Positions 29,393 through 39,073 of a stretch of DNA of 48,502 nt are shown here, piece by piece. Position numbers and translations under genes: made by a program. The first letter of the stretch is position 1, and each line of letters starts with the position of its first letter. The stretch covers positions 1 through 48,502 of the forward strand of contig LJOT01000004.1 in NCBI GenBank assembly GCA_001672075.1, in the 5' to 3' direction. The stretch comes from Anabaena sp. CRKS33. GTDB taxonomy: Bacteria; Cyanobacteriota; Cyanobacteriia; Cyanobacteriales; Nostocaceae. Under the pieces are notes generated by a model, which was not told the DNA's origin, did no database searches, and saw only the letters and a list, made by a program, of their open reading frames with translations.

Positions 29393-32300
29393 CTACTGCT
29401 GTGCTAACATTGCCTGTACTTGTTCTGGGGAAAGTTGGGCAATTTCTTGAATAGTCTTAGCAATCTCATTGATAATGTCCTCTCCACCAGCTAATTCTCC
29501 TAGTACAGTAGCTAGTTCTTTGACGGTAGGAGAAGTAAACAAATGACGAATAGTAATATCCAATTCTAATGTTTGACGAATTTTCCCAATTAATTGTATG
29601 GCTTTGAGTGAATGTCCTCCTAATTGGAAAAAGTTATCATCAATTCCTACTTGTTTAACTCCTAATACTTCAGCCCAAATTTCTGCTAGTATTTCTTGAA
29701 TTGGGGTTTGTGGTGCAATATAGATTTGATTTAATTCTGGTCGCTCATGGGTGGGAATTGGCAAAACTTTACGGTTAACTTTACCATTAGGATTCAAGGG
29801 GAAAGAATCCATTTGCACAAATACAGAAGGAATCATATAATCTGGCAATTGAGCAGCCAGATATTTTCTCAGTTCAGAAGCATTAACAGTTTCATTAACT
29901 ACCGGGATAAAGTAAGCGACGAGAAATTTTTCCTTAGCATTTTCACCATGGGTAGTTGTTACTGCTTGACTAATGCGAGGATACTTGCTTAAAATTGCTT
30001 CGACTTCACATAAATCAATTTGATAACCGCGAATTTTGACGAGATCATCTATTCTTCCTAAAAACTCAATATTACCATCTGGTAAATATCTTGCTAGATC
30101 TCCAGTTTTATACAGACGATGATAAGGTGATTTATCAAAGGGATTAGGAATGAATTTCTCTTTTGTTAATTCTGGACGCTGAAAATATCCTCGCGCTAAA
30201 CCATAACCACTAACATATAATTCTCCCACAATTCCCACGGGTACTGGTTGAAAATGTTTGTCTAAAATATAAACTTTGACATTGACAGCCGCTTTACCAA
30301 TGGGTGCATAAACAGGCCATTGTTCTGGATTTTCGCTAAAGGCATAAGTCGTCACTAAATTTGCTTCTGCTGGACCATAATAGTTATATAAACAGCAATT
30401 TTTAAGTTGTTTAAATAAATCAATTATTGGTTGAGTAATTTGTAATTGCTCACCAGTAGCAGATACTTCTCGTAGATTATTTTTCAGCAATTCTGGCTGT
30501 TGTCTGCAAAATTCCGCTAGTTCTTGTAATACACTCACATTAAGAATCACTTTTTGAATGGAATTACTTACTAATAATTGAATTAATTTTTCCAAATCTA
30601 ATCGGGTATCTTCGGGAATCATATACAGAGTTCCACCTGTACCCAAAGCGACGGATAATTCGTGAAAATTAACATCAAAACCCAAGGAAGCAAATTGCAA
30701 AACCCCTACACCACAAGCCATTTTTGTTAAGTGATGTGCAAGTAAATTCGTGAGACAATAATGGGGAGTTTCAATTCCTTTAGGTTTACCTGTAGAACCA
30801 GAACTATAAATTATATAAGCTAAGTTTTCAGATGTAATTTGAGTGCTTGGGTTGGTTTTGTTCTCTAAATTAATTTGTGTCCATTCCTGATCTAAAATTA
30901 ACCGATGATGAGGGAAATCACATTGAAGTAAGGCTTGTAAATTGCTTTGCGTGATCAGCACAGGTACTTGAGTATCTGCTAAAATTAACCCCAATCTTTC
31001 TGGAGGATAATTAGGGTCTAAAGGCACACAAACACCACCAGCTTTGAGAGTTGCTAGAATAGCGATCGCTACTTCTAAACCTCTCTCTAAACACAACCCT
31101 ACAGGTATATCTGCACCCACTCCTAATTTTTGCAAATAGTGAGCTAATTGATTAGCACGGTTATTTAATTCCCGATAAGTTAATTTTTGATCAGCAAAAA
31201 CCAAAGCTACAGCATCAGGTGTTGTTTCTGACCATTTTGTCACTAATTCGTGGATATTTTCTTGAAGCAGATTTTCCGCTGCTGTTTGATTACTATCTAC
31301 CAAAAGAAATTTTTGTTCCTGGGGAGTTAATAGGGGTAATTTTCCTGGTAGACTTTGAGGATTAGCCACAATTCCTAGTAACAGAGTCTGCAAATGACCT
31401 GCCATTCTCTCAATTGTCCCATGATCAAATCTATTGCCAGCATAAATTAAATTTAATTTTAATTCTTTCTCTGGTGTCACTGTCAAAGTTAGCGGATAAT
31501 CAGCGTGTCCAGTATTTTTAGTCTTGGTTATTTGTAAATCATAATCTGCTTGGAGGATCTCTTGACCCAGAGGTAAATTATTAAAGACTACAAAACTCTC
31601 AAATAAAGATTGACCCCGTGGTATATCACTCCAACCTTGAATTTCTACCAATGGAGTATGGCCATATTCTTCTCGTTCAATTTGCTCTTGTTGCAACTGT
31701 TTTAACCAAGGTAAAATTCCCATATCTTCAGGAATTTTCACCCGCACGGGTAAAGTATTCACAAACAACCCCACCATTGATTCTACACCGGATAAAGCCG
31801 GAGGACGACCAGAAATGGTAGCACCAAAAACTACATCAGCTTCACCACTATAACGACTTAAAAGTATTCCCCAAGCCGCTTGTATCAGTGTAAATAATGT
31901 TAAATAATTTTCTTGAGCCAGGTTTTTTAAACTAGCTGTCTCCTCTGCTGAAAAGGAAAAATACTTATGATTATATTCTCGACTAATATCTTTTTTACGG
32001 TGAAGATTATCAACTTGTAAAGGTGTAGTTGCCGTAAAACCTTGCAAATTTTTACGCCAATAAATTTCCGCTTGTTTAATATCTTGCTGTTGTAACCAAC
32101 CAATATAATCTCGATAAGGACGGGTAGGTGATAAATATAAAGTTTCTCCTTTATTTATAGCTGTATAAAACTGCCAAACCTCTTCCATGATCACTGACAA
32201 ACTCCAGCCATCAGCTAAAATGTGATGGGAACTCCAGATTAATTCATAATTCTTATTTCCCATAGAAATCAGAGTGAATCGCATCAAAGGAGCTTTATCC

Positions 32301-32671
32301 AGGGCGAAATATTCATCCTGATCAGATTGACAAAAAGTATTTAATTGCTCTTGTTGTGCATCTGATGATAGAGAACTCCAGTCTAAATTAACCCAAGGAA
32401 CATTAACTTGTTTCTGGACTATCTGTAAAGGTTGTTTGGGGTTTTTCCACACAAACACAGTCCGCAAAGCCGGATGACGTTCTACTACTTTACACCAAGC
32501 TTTTTCCAAGGCTAATATATCTAAATTACCCTGCAAACTAATTTGAATTTGCGCTAAATAAGCCTTTGATTCTGGGTTATAAAGACTATGAAATAACATC
32601 CCCTGCTGCATTGATGATAAGGGATAAATAGCTTCAATATTTTTGTGACTCGGCTTTTGTGTGACTACCAT
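29393..32671 (-). CDS. NRPS module C-A-PCP, acceptor after the epimerase
   Basis: 1092 residues. The C domain begins YPLSSMQQGMLFHSLYNPES, the style of DCL condensation domains that accept a D-aminoacyl donor, with HHILADG at about 148. The A domain has YSSGSTGKPKG (about 622), NYYGPAEAN and the A10 Lys (LNPNGKVNRKVL). The carrier is LGGHSLKAIQ (about 1016). There is no release domain. The hand-aligned code D V H L S T Y L V K resembles the Pro family backbone (D V Q L I A H V V K) but differs at five positions, so a bulkier proline-like residue is possible. Although transcribed first in the block, it should act third in assembly. The ATG at 32671 has only a weak GAG before it. Confidence 0.92.
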   Translation of the reverse strand: MVVTQKPSHKNIEAIYPLSSMQQGMLFHSLYNPESKAYLAQIQISLQGNLDILALEKAWCKVVERHPALRTVFVWKNPKQPLQIVQKQVNVPWVNLDWSSLSSDAQQEQLNTFCQSDQDEYFALDKAPLMRFTLISMGNKNYELIWSSHHILADGWSLSVIMEEVWQFYTAINKGETLYLSPTRPYRDYIGWLQQQDIKQAEIYWRKNLQGFTATTPLQVDNLHRKKDISREYNHKYFSFSAEETASLKNLAQENYLTLFTLIQAAWGILLSRYSGEADVVFGATISGRPPALSGVESMVGLFVNTLPVRVKIPEDMGILPWLKQLQQEQIEREEYGHTPLVEIQGWSDIPRGQSLFESFVVFNNLPLGQEILQADYDLQITKTKNTGHADYPLTLTVTPEKELKLNLIYAGNRFDHGTIERMAGHLQTLLLGIVANPQSLPGKLPLLTPQEQKFLLVDSNQTAAENLLQENIHELVTKWSETTPDAVALVFADQKLTYRELNNRANQLAHYLQKLGVGADIPVGLCLERGLEVAIAILATLKAGGVCVPLDPNYPPERLGLILADTQVPVLITQSNLQALLQCDFPHHRLILDQEWTQINLENKTNPSTQITSENLAYIIYSSGSTGKPKGIETPHYCLTNLLAHHLTKMACGVGVLQFASLGFDVNFHELSVALGTGGTLYMIPEDTRLDLEKLIQLLVSNSIQKVILNVSVLQELAEFCRQQPELLKNNLREVSATGEQLQITQPIIDLFKQLKNCCLYNYYGPAEANLVTTYAFSENPEQWPVYAPIGKAAVNVKVYILDKHFQPVPVGIVGELYVSGYGLARGYFQRPELTKEKFIPNPFDKSPYHRLYKTGDLARYLPDGNIEFLGRIDDLVKIRGYQIDLCEVEAILSKYPRISQAVTTTHGENAKEKFLVAYFIPVVNETVNASELRKYLAAQLPDYMIPSVFVQMDSFPLNPNGKVNRKVLPIPTHERPELNQIYIAPQTPIQEILAEIWAEVLGVKQVGIDDNFFQLGGHSLKAIQLIGKIRQTLELDITIRHLFTSPTVKELATVLGELAGGEDIINEIAKTIQEIAQLSPEQVQAMLAQQ

Positions 32672-33067
32672 TTCTCATTACCCAATTTATTGATTACTTA
32701 CAACAAATAAATTTGCTCGTTTTTTAACCCTTGCTGTAGGTCTATAAAACTATCAAATAACTTCACTAAAACATTAATTTCCTCCTGTTCAATTTGACTG
32801 ATTAGATATTTTAGTGCCGCTAAGTCCTAAAGTCCCTAAAGTTAGAGTCTTGGATATAGGGATAGGGTATTTAAATTCAATTTGAAACTTGAACATAAAT
32901 TATTGCTATTGCTGAACTGAGTTAAATTATCGCCCTTTAGTTACATTTAATTACTTGTTATTCACATTAGTCAATTAGTATTGAGAAAAAATATTTTGTG
33001 ATTTTAGATACTATTGTGTGTGTAGGATATATGGTTAATTTAGATTAAAAGTTATACCAGAAAATTC
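32672..33067. other. Upstream region of the NRPS cluster
   Basis: About 400 bases between the first NRPS gene and the gyrA 3' hairpin. It must contain the cluster promoter, reading leftwards. There is AT-rich DNA and a short direct repeat, GTCCTAAAGTCCCTAAAGT (32823-32841). I could not assign a -10/-35 pair, and I see no tRNA, riboswitch or ORF. Confidence 0.4.
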
Positions 33068-33100
33068 AGATCCCCGACTTCTACAAGAAGTCAGGGATCT
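33068..33100. terminator. Hairpin just after gyrA
   Basis: Arms AGATCCCCGACTTCT and AGAAGTCAGGGATCT (15 bp, one mismatch) surround the loop ACA, 11 nt beyond the gyrA stop. On the gyrA strand it is followed by TGAATTTTC, only a modest T-run. It could terminate gyrA transcription, but similar palindromes are dispersed in cyanobacteria, so REP-type repeat is the alternative. Confidence 0.5.
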
Positions 33101-33110
33101 TGCTAATTAG

Positions 33111-35726
33111 CTATTCTGCCTCTTCTAGTTCTCCATTATCACCAGTATCAGGGGGAACAATCGCAACTCCGGTAATGGCATCATCTTCATCTAAACGTTG
33201 CACTTTAACCCCAGTAGCTGACCTTGATTGAATAGAAATTGCATTCACCGCTTGACGTATAATAATACCGCGATTGGTGGCCATCATGATTTCGTCGTCG
33301 CTGTTGACAATTCTTAAGGTGGCTAGTTTGTCTTTGGTTTTCCGGGTCTTGAATTTAGTGGCCATTAAACCTTGACCAGCGCGGTTTTGCAGTCGGAATT
33401 GAGAAACAGGCACACGCTTACCATAACCGCCTACGGTAATGACTAGTACCCATGGTCCGGTACTATTACTGTTACTGGTTTCTGCGGTTTCTTCCGTATT
33501 TTCAATTTCAGCAATTTCTAAGGTTTCTTCTATTTCTGCTGTTTCTTCTATTTCCCCTTCTGTGCTAGTATCTAAGGTGTCGAGAATGGCCGCAGGTAGG
33601 ATATCCATGCCTATGAGTTCGTCTTTATCCTTGAGTTTCATGGATTTTACACCACGAGTGGCTCTTCCCAGGGGACGCAGTTGGTCATGAGTACAGCGGA
33701 AGTGAATGGCCATACCTTGACGTGAACCGATAATTATACTGTCTTCTACTCTGGCTCTTCTCACCCAGCGTAGTTGGTCACCTTCTTCTAAGGATATGGC
33801 AATTAGTCCATTAGCGCGAATATGGCTAAATGCTTCTAGGACGGTTTTTTTGATGTTACCGCCTTTGGTGAGCATGACGAGATATTCTTCGCTACTAAAT
33901 TCGTCTACGGGGACAATAGACGTAATTTTCTCTTCCTTGGGAATGGGTAACATTTGGACTATGGGTGTCCCCCGACTGGTGCGCGAACCTACGGGTATTT
34001 GATAGGCTTTGAGTGAGTAGACCACTCCGCGATCGCTAAAAAATAAAATGCTATCATGATCACAGCAAGTTAAGAAATGCTCGATGGTATCATCGTCTTT
34101 AACTTTAGCGCCTGCCTTACCCCTAGTAGCGCGGTTTTGAGATTCAAAGGTGTTAACGGGCATCCGTTTGATGTAACCTTGTTCTGTCACCAGAATCACT
34201 GCTTTTTCGTTAGCAATTAAGTCAATGTCATCTATATCTCCTTCTCCATGGGTGATAACCGTGCGGCGGGGTGTAGCAAAGCTGGCTTTAATTTGTCCGA
34301 TTTCTGTTTCAATGATTTCTAAAACCCGTTCCCGTCTGGCTAAAATATCCTGTAAGTCGGTGATTTTAACTTGTAATTCTTCGTGTTCCAGGCGAATTTT
34401 ATCCGCTTCTAGGGCTGTTAACCGTCGCAACTGCATTTGTAAAATTGCGTCTGCTTGCACTTCGGAAAGTCCGTAATTGCTAATTAACTCTCCTTTGGCT
34501 GTGGGTGCGTCTGGTGCATGACGAATTAAAACAATAATTGCATCTAATTGTGACAGAGCAATTAGTAATCCTTGCAATAGGTGATCTCTTTCTTCTGCTT
34601 TCCGTAATTCGTAGCGAGTACGGCGTTCTATGGAGAAAATGCGGAAGTCCAGGAAAACGCTGAGGAATCGTTTGAGGCTAAGGGTTTGAGGTTCGCTATT
34701 GACTAATGCCAACATATTCGCCCCAAAGTTAGCCTGTAGGGGAGTTTGCTTATAAAGGTTGTTTAAAACGACACGGGGATAGGCATCACGTTTTAATTCG
34801 ATGACGATTCTCATACCGTCTCGATCGCTTTCATCGCGGATATCTGCAATACCTTCGATTTTCTTATCATTCACCAATTCGGCAATTTTTTCGATTAATG
34901 CGGCTTTATTGGTTTGATAAGGTAATTCGGTGATGATAATTGCTTCCCGGTCTGGACGGTTACGTTGTTCAATGGTTTCAATATTAGCTACACCCCGCAT
35001 GGTGATTGAACCGCGACCCGTGGTATAAGCGTCTTTAATGCCACTGACTCCCAATATCTGCGCCCCGGTGGGGAAATCAGGTCCGTGAATATACTGCATT
35101 AACTGAATGTCAGTAATTTCAGGATTATGTATTAATGCTACCAATCCATCAATCAATTCTCCCAAATTATGGGGAGGAATATTTGTCGCCATTCCCACCG
35201 CAATTCCCGAAGAACCATTTAACAGGAGTTGGGGAATGCGGGAGGGTAAAACCGTTGGTTCTTGTTGAGAACCGTCAAAGTTATCAGCAAAATCTACGGT
35301 TTCTGCTTCAATATCTTGCAGAAGAGCGACACTTGTTAATGCGTGCAATCGGCATTCTGTGTACCGCATAGCCGCCGGTGGATCATTATCTACCGAACCA
35401 AAGTTACCATGACCATTGATCAGGGGCGATCGCATGGAAAAATCCTGTGCCATCCGCACCAAAGCGTCATAAACCGCAGTATCACCGTGGGGGTGATATT
35501 TACCCAATACTTCCCCTACAACACGGGCGCATTTTCTAAAGGGTCGATCATGTAGCAAACCTAGTTCGTGCATAGCATAGAGGATGCGACGATGCACAGG
35601 TTTTAGACCATCCCTAGCATCTGGTAACGCCCGACCCACAATGACGCTCATAGCGTATTCTAGATAAGACCGCGACATTTCATTTCGCAAATCTGTCGGG
35701 ATAATCCTCTCCTGTGAGGTTGTCAT
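33111..35726 (-). CDS. gyrA: DNA gyrase (type II topoisomerase) subunit A
   Basis: 871 residues from the ATG at 35726 ([20 protein letters not shown]); an in-frame TTG three codons upstream is less likely. It cuts and reseals DNA together with GyrB. The active-site Tyr is in [10 protein letters not shown]. The quinolone-pocket motif reads [10 protein letters not shown], with Thr where E. coli has Ser83. The C-terminal beta-pinwheel follows, including a degenerate GyrA-box region RATRGKAG. Between two blades lies a Glu/Thr-rich insert of about 40 residues ([20 protein letters not shown] is part), encoded by imperfect GAAATAGAAGAAAC repeats at about 33475-33570. ParC-type subunits are an alternative, but N-terminus and length fit GyrA. 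Confidence 0.94.
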   Translation of the reverse strand: MTTSQERIIPTDLRNEMSRSYLEYAMSVIVGRALPDARDGLKPVHRRILYAMHELGLLHDRPFRKCARVVGEVLGKYHPHGDTAVYDALVRMAQDFSMRSPLINGHGNFGSVDNDPPAAMRYTECRLHALTSVALLQDIEAETVDFADNFDGSQQEPTVLPSRIPQLLLNGSSGIAVGMATNIPPHNLGELIDGLVALIHNPEITDIQLMQYIHGPDFPTGAQILGVSGIKDAYTTGRGSITMRGVANIETIEQRNRPDREAIIITELPYQTNKAALIEKIAELVNDKKIEGIADIRDESDRDGMRIVIELKRDAYPRVVLNNLYKQTPLQANFGANMLALVNSEPQTLSLKRFLSVFLDFRIFSIERRTRYELRKAEERDHLLQGLLIALSQLDAIIVLIRHAPDAPTAKGELISNYGLSEVQADAILQMQLRRLTALEADKIRLEHEELQVKITDLQDILARRERVLEIIETEIGQIKASFATPRRTVITHGEGDIDDIDLIANEKAVILVTEQGYIKRMPVNTFESQNRATRGKAGAKVKDDDTIEHFLTCCDHDSILFFSDRGVVYSLKAYQIPVGSRTSRGTPIVQMLPIPKEEKITSIVPVDEFSSEEYLVMLTKGGNIKKTVLEAFSHIRANGLIAISLEEGDQLRWVRRARVEDSIIIGSRQGMAIHFRCTHDQLRPLGRATRGVKSMKLKDKDELIGMDILPAAILDTLDTSTEGEIEETAEIEETLEIAEIENTEETAETSNSNSTGPWVLVITVGGYGKRVPVSQFRLQNRAGQGLMATKFKTRKTKDKLATLRIVNSDDEIMMATNRGIIIRQAVNAISIQSRSATGVKVQRLDEDDAITGVAIVPPDTGDNGELEEAE

Positions 35727-36104
35727 AGACTCCAAAACTCCAAAAAATGTAGATTTTAGCCTTCAACTTGACAAAATACAAAATTATGTCAAATAAACTT
35801 TGAATAGTTGTCATATTTTGCTATAATTCTAACACATTGTCACCCCATTTGCACAAATACTATCCAATCGGCCAAAATAGTCAATCAAAACCAGAAAATG
35901 AAAGTTGATTTTGTGTTTATTAAGTAATCTAGATCATCGAAAATTCAACAAAATAAAGCCATTAAATAAGCCAGAGAATTAAATAATAGAAATCAATAAG
36001 AAATTGAGACAATTTTAATTTATAATTTATAATTTATAAATTTATAAATTAACGAGAATCAAAGGGATTAAGTCAGTTAAAACAAACTATACACTAATTC
36101 TTAG
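35727..36104. other. gyrA upstream region
   Basis: It holds the gyrA promoter. A spaced inverted repeat TTGACA-N13-TGTCAA lies at 35768-35792, about 42-66 nt upstream of the start, and could be an operator or overlap a promoter element; no matching -10 was placed. At 36016-36052 there is low-complexity (TTATAAT)-like DNA. No ORF was seen. Confidence 0.4.
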
Positions 36105-36162
36105 TATTATTAAGTACAGATATTAATGATCAAACTCCTGTGGTGCAGGCATCTTGCCCGCA
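36105..36162. repeat. Dispersed palindromic repeat, copy 2
   Basis: Begins TATTATTAAGTACAGATATT and ends with TGCAGGCA TCT TGCCCGCA. It differs from the copy at 3494-3552 by a few substitutions, one of which (G to A) breaks a base pair of the terminal stem. It lies between gyrA and the HMA-domain gene. Confidence 0.8.
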
Positions 36163-36280
36163 TTATTTGGAGATAGTTCTTCCTCGTCTTCGACATTATA
36201 ACAAATTTTAAATCAATTGTCAACCCCTAAATCTTCTTTTTTCCCGCGACTTAATTGAGAAAATAAGAAATCATCTGATT

Positions 36281-36308
36281 TAGGGTGCGTTACGCAAAAC
36301 GCACCCTA
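36281..36308. repeat. Palindrome after the HMA-domain gene
   Basis: TAGGGTGCGTT - ACGCAA - AACGCACCCTA is a perfect 11-bp stem starting 3 nt after the stop of the minus-strand HMA gene. No T-run follows on that strand, so it may be a dispersed palindrome used as a transcript boundary rather than a canonical terminator. Confidence 0.65.
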
Positions 36309-36311
36309 GCA

Positions 36312-36506
36312 TTAGGAAGGAGGATAACCAGCAGCAATTAAAGCTTCTTTGATAGCAGTTTCTGAAGCTTGAGTATCTACATTGACAAGTTTTGTTTGGG
36401 GGTTAGCTTCCACAATAGCATTAACATCAACAATTTTCACCGCATTAGTGATTTTATTAGCACAAACAGAACAAGACATTCCCGGAACAGTAAGTTGAAT
36501 AGTCAT
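36312..36506 (-). CDS. HMA-domain copper chaperone-like protein
   Basis: 64 residues from the ATG at 36506 (MTIQLTVPGMSCSVC). The metal-binding motif GMSCSVC (M-x-C-x-x-C, Cys12 and Cys15) at the end of the first beta strand is that of Atx1/CopZ proteins, which carry Cu(I) to P-type ATPases. The length fits a stand-alone HMA domain, ending in ALIAAGYPPS. A TTG two codons upstream is open but not needed. No P-type ATPase gene is nearby, so the partner is elsewhere. Confidence 0.9.
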   Translation of the reverse strand: MTIQLTVPGMSCSVCANKITNAVKIVDVNAIVEANPQTKLVNVDTQASETAIKEALIAAGYPPS

Positions 36507-36668
36507 AAACAAAAAAGAGGTGAAAACCCAATTACAAATAAGACAATGTTTCCAAAAACAAGAATATTATATCCTAAATCCTCCAGATTAATTAGTTAAC
36601 ATAGAACATATTTTAAAACAGACTCAAGAAAATTGTGGTTTGGGTTAAATAAAAACCCAACGCAAGTT

Positions 36669-38936
36669 TTAACCCTGAATTAATACTTGAAAATCTGGCT
36701 CATTTTTCAGATCATCAAAATCAATATCATTTCCAGCGTCTTCCCGATAATTAGGATTAAATTCCATGGCTTTTTGCAGATTTTCTAAAGCTAATATAAC
36801 TTGTCTTTGTAGTGCATAACAAGCAGCTTTGTGATAATATACAATATGATAATCAGGTTTAATTTCTAAGGCCTTATCAAAACTGCTAATTGCTTGATCA
36901 TCTTCTCCCAACCTAACTAAAGTATAACCGCGTTTATGCCAAATTTTATGAGAATTAGGTTGAAATTCTAAAGCTTTATCAAAAGAAGCAAGTGCGTCTT
37001 CATAGCGTTCTAACTCTACCAAAGATAAACCACGATTTACCCAAGCAACTCCATCATTAGGTTGAATTTTAATAGCTTTATCAAAACAGTTAAAAGCTTC
37101 TTGATGTTTTCCTAATTTTCCACAGGATACACCAATATCACACCAAGCTTGATGATATTCAGGATTAATTTTAATAGCTTGATTATAGGACATAATAGCA
37201 TCTTTATAGCGGTTTAATCTATTGAATAGAATACCACGTTTGAGCCAGTTTTCTGGATTTTCAGGTTGAATTTTAATGATTTGTTCATAAATAGCTAAAG
37301 CGTCTTGATGACGTTTTTCTAAAAATAGCTTTTCTGCTTCTTTTAAATAATCATTAAGAGATGTTTCTGGTGCTTTTTCTATGACTGAGGGAGGTGTAAT
37401 TTCCGCTAGTTCTTTGAGAATTATATCTTTACGTTGTTGAGCATTAATTTCTAATTTCTGCAAATTTTCCAAAGTAGTAATTTGCTGTTTTTGGACATCA
37501 TTTTGTAAATCTGAAAACTGAGATGTAAATAGTTCTCCAGATTGTTCTAAATTTTCTATAACTTGCTGTTGTCGTTCCATAGCTGTATTTTCTAATTCTG
37601 TAAGTTGCTGAGAAAATTCACTTTCTAACTTTTGCAGATTTCCCAGAATAGTAATTTGCTGTTTTTGGACATCATTTTGTAAATCTGAAACCTGAGATGT
37701 AAATAATTCTCTAGATTGTTCTAAATTCTTTATAACTTGCTGTTGTCGTTCCATAGCCGTATTTTCTAATTTCTGCAAATTTTCCAAAGTAGTAATTTGC
37801 TGTTTTTGGACATCATTTTGTAAATCTGAAAACTGAGATGTAAATAATTCTCTAGATTGTTCTAAATTCTCTATAACTTGCTGTTGTCGTTCCATAGCTG
37901 TATTTTCTAATTCTGTAAGTTCCTGAGAAAATTCACTTTGGGATCTAGATAAATCCTCAATAAATTGATATTTTTGGATTTGGGTATCAGTCTTTAATTC
38001 AGTAACTTCAGATTTGAATACATTATTGAGATTTTCGATATTCTCTATAACTATATCTTTTTGATTTTTAACATCTAATTGAAATTGAGATAATTCACCG
38101 GTAAATTCTGATTGTAATTTGACTAAATTCTCAAAAGTCTGATATTTTTGTGCTTGAGATTCTGACTCTACTACCTGAAATTGAGATATGAGATTACTGC
38201 GAGATTGTTCAATGTCAATAATAGCAATATCCTTTTGATTTTCCACTTCTAACTTGAGTTTGATAAATTCAGAAAATAGCTCAGTTTCTAATTTTTTGAT
38301 ATTGTCAATTGTAATTTTTTGCTGTTGAGCAGATAAATTTAATCGTTCTAATTGAGTATTCAATGTAAACTCTAAATTACTGATATTTTCTTGAGCAGAT
38401 TTCACCTCAATTTCCAAAGCTGTTAAAAACTCTTGTTTTGATTTAGGTAAATCAGATAAAAGAATGGATAAATTTTCTTGTTCACCCTGAATTTTTTGTT
38501 TAAGATTATCAACTTCCTGTGCTAATTCTTGGGTAGTATTTTGAGATTCTCGAATCAGGTTTTTAGCTTCTGTTTGAACTGTAGTTAATTGAGTTTGCAA
38601 ATTTTCAATCCCTTGAATTTGTTGCATTCCTCGTTCTACAATTTCCCTAATTATAGCCCGACGAAAAAACCATAATACCGCAATTAAAGCTACAGGAAAT
38701 AAACTTAAAATAGTTAACCAAATATTGATTAAGGTATTTGTGCGAGTAAAAGCAATTTCTAAATCAGATTTGACTGGTTTTTGCGCTAATTTTTCCTGGC
38801 GCTGATTTGATAGTACCTGAGCGGTAGCGGATGGTACAATGCTTTGGCTAATAAAAGCCGTTAATAGCAGTAAAGGTGAAAAGAAAATGGTGCTTTTTAA
38901 AGCTAGATTTGATAATATGGGGTTTTTGTTCTTCAT
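36669..38936 (-). CDS. Membrane-anchored coiled-coil protein with C-terminal TPR repeats
   Basis: 755 residues from the ATG at 38936 (MKNKNPILSN), which follows AGGGAAAATTGTC; a longer start at 38990 is open. The N-terminus looks like a signal peptide or first helix ending SATAQV. A second hydrophobic helix follows (LINIWLTILSLFPVALIAVL). About 400 residues of coiled coil come next, then about six TPR units (e.g. AWVNRGLSLVELERYEDALA) up to a FDDLKNEPDFQVL ending. The coiled coil contains three near-identical 47-residue units beginning ENTAMERQQQVIENLEQS. Its function is unknown; a membrane-linked scaffold is plausible. The start excludes 18 residues with no signal-like features. Confidence 0.8.
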   Translation of the reverse strand: MKNKNPILSNLALKSTIFFSPLLLLTAFISQSIVPSATAQVLSNQRQEKLAQKPVKSDLEIAFTRTNTLINIWLTILSLFPVALIAVLWFFRRAIIREIVERGMQQIQGIENLQTQLTTVQTEAKNLIRESQNTTQELAQEVDNLKQKIQGEQENLSILLSDLPKSKQEFLTALEIEVKSAQENISNLEFTLNTQLERLNLSAQQQKITIDNIKKLETELFSEFIKLKLEVENQKDIAIIDIEQSRSNLISQFQVVESESQAQKYQTFENLVKLQSEFTGELSQFQLDVKNQKDIVIENIENLNNVFKSEVTELKTDTQIQKYQFIEDLSRSQSEFSQELTELENTAMERQQQVIENLEQSRELFTSQFSDLQNDVQKQQITTLENLQKLENTAMERQQQVIKNLEQSRELFTSQVSDLQNDVQKQQITILGNLQKLESEFSQQLTELENTAMERQQQVIENLEQSGELFTSQFSDLQNDVQKQQITTLENLQKLEINAQQRKDIILKELAEITPPSVIEKAPETSLNDYLKEAEKLFLEKRHQDALAIYEQIIKIQPENPENWLKRGILFNRLNRYKDAIMSYNQAIKINPEYHQAWCDIGVSCGKLGKHQEAFNCFDKAIKIQPNDGVAWVNRGLSLVELERYEDALASFDKALEFQPNSHKIWHKRGYTLVRLGEDDQAISSFDKALEIKPDYHIVYYHKAACYALQRQVILALENLQKAMEFNPNYREDAGNDIDFDDLKNEPDFQVLIQG
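37450..37910 (-). repeat. Three ~140-bp repeats in the coiled-coil region
   Basis: The text CATAGCTGTATTTTCTAATT (with CCGT in the middle copy) recurs near 37580, 37751 and 37898, each followed by almost identical DNA including GTAATTTGCTGTTTTTGGAC. Two units are adjacent and the third is separated by a short insert. They encode the 47-residue repeats of the preceding entry and point to recent in-frame duplication. Confidence 0.8.
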
Positions 38937-39073
38937 GACAATTTTCCCTAGTCGGTGGTTAGTTTTGATAACGGTGTGTTTATACTGCATCTATGATAGA
39001 TGGTTTGTGTCAGGTTACTGAATTTTTAGGCTTTTTGATATTAACAGATTTGGGGTGAAATATCAGCTATTCT

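Larger units (their letters stand above)
12390..32671 (-). other. Aeruginosin/spumigin-type NRPS gene cluster
   Basis: Six co-directional minus-strand genes. Gaps between successive genes are about 50, 222, 72 and 79 nt, and the last junction is a 4-nt overlap. Modules in transcription order: C-A-PCP; TubC-C-A-PCP-E; A*-A-KR-PCP (AerA-like); MFS exporter; C-A-PCP-R; Lnt. Predicted assembly order is AerA-like, then C-A-PCP-E, then C-A-PCP, then C-A-PCP-R. This gives a linear tetrapeptide: aryl-lactate, D-residue, third residue, C-terminal aldehyde or alcohol. The plan matches spumigins and related serine-protease inhibitors. Halogenase, sulfotransferase, Choi genes (aerC-F) and methylproline genes are absent from the window. 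Confidence 0.85.

Noticed and set aside
33439..35555. Several plus-strand ORFs inside gyrA
   Set aside because: All lie opposite a clear gyrase gene; the Ser-rich one at 33439 is the antisense of the acidic insert.
36016..36052. TTATAATTTATAATTTATAA stretch as a strong promoter
   Set aside because: Low-complexity AT repeat with many TATAAT-like words but no -35 or placed gene start; too unspecific.
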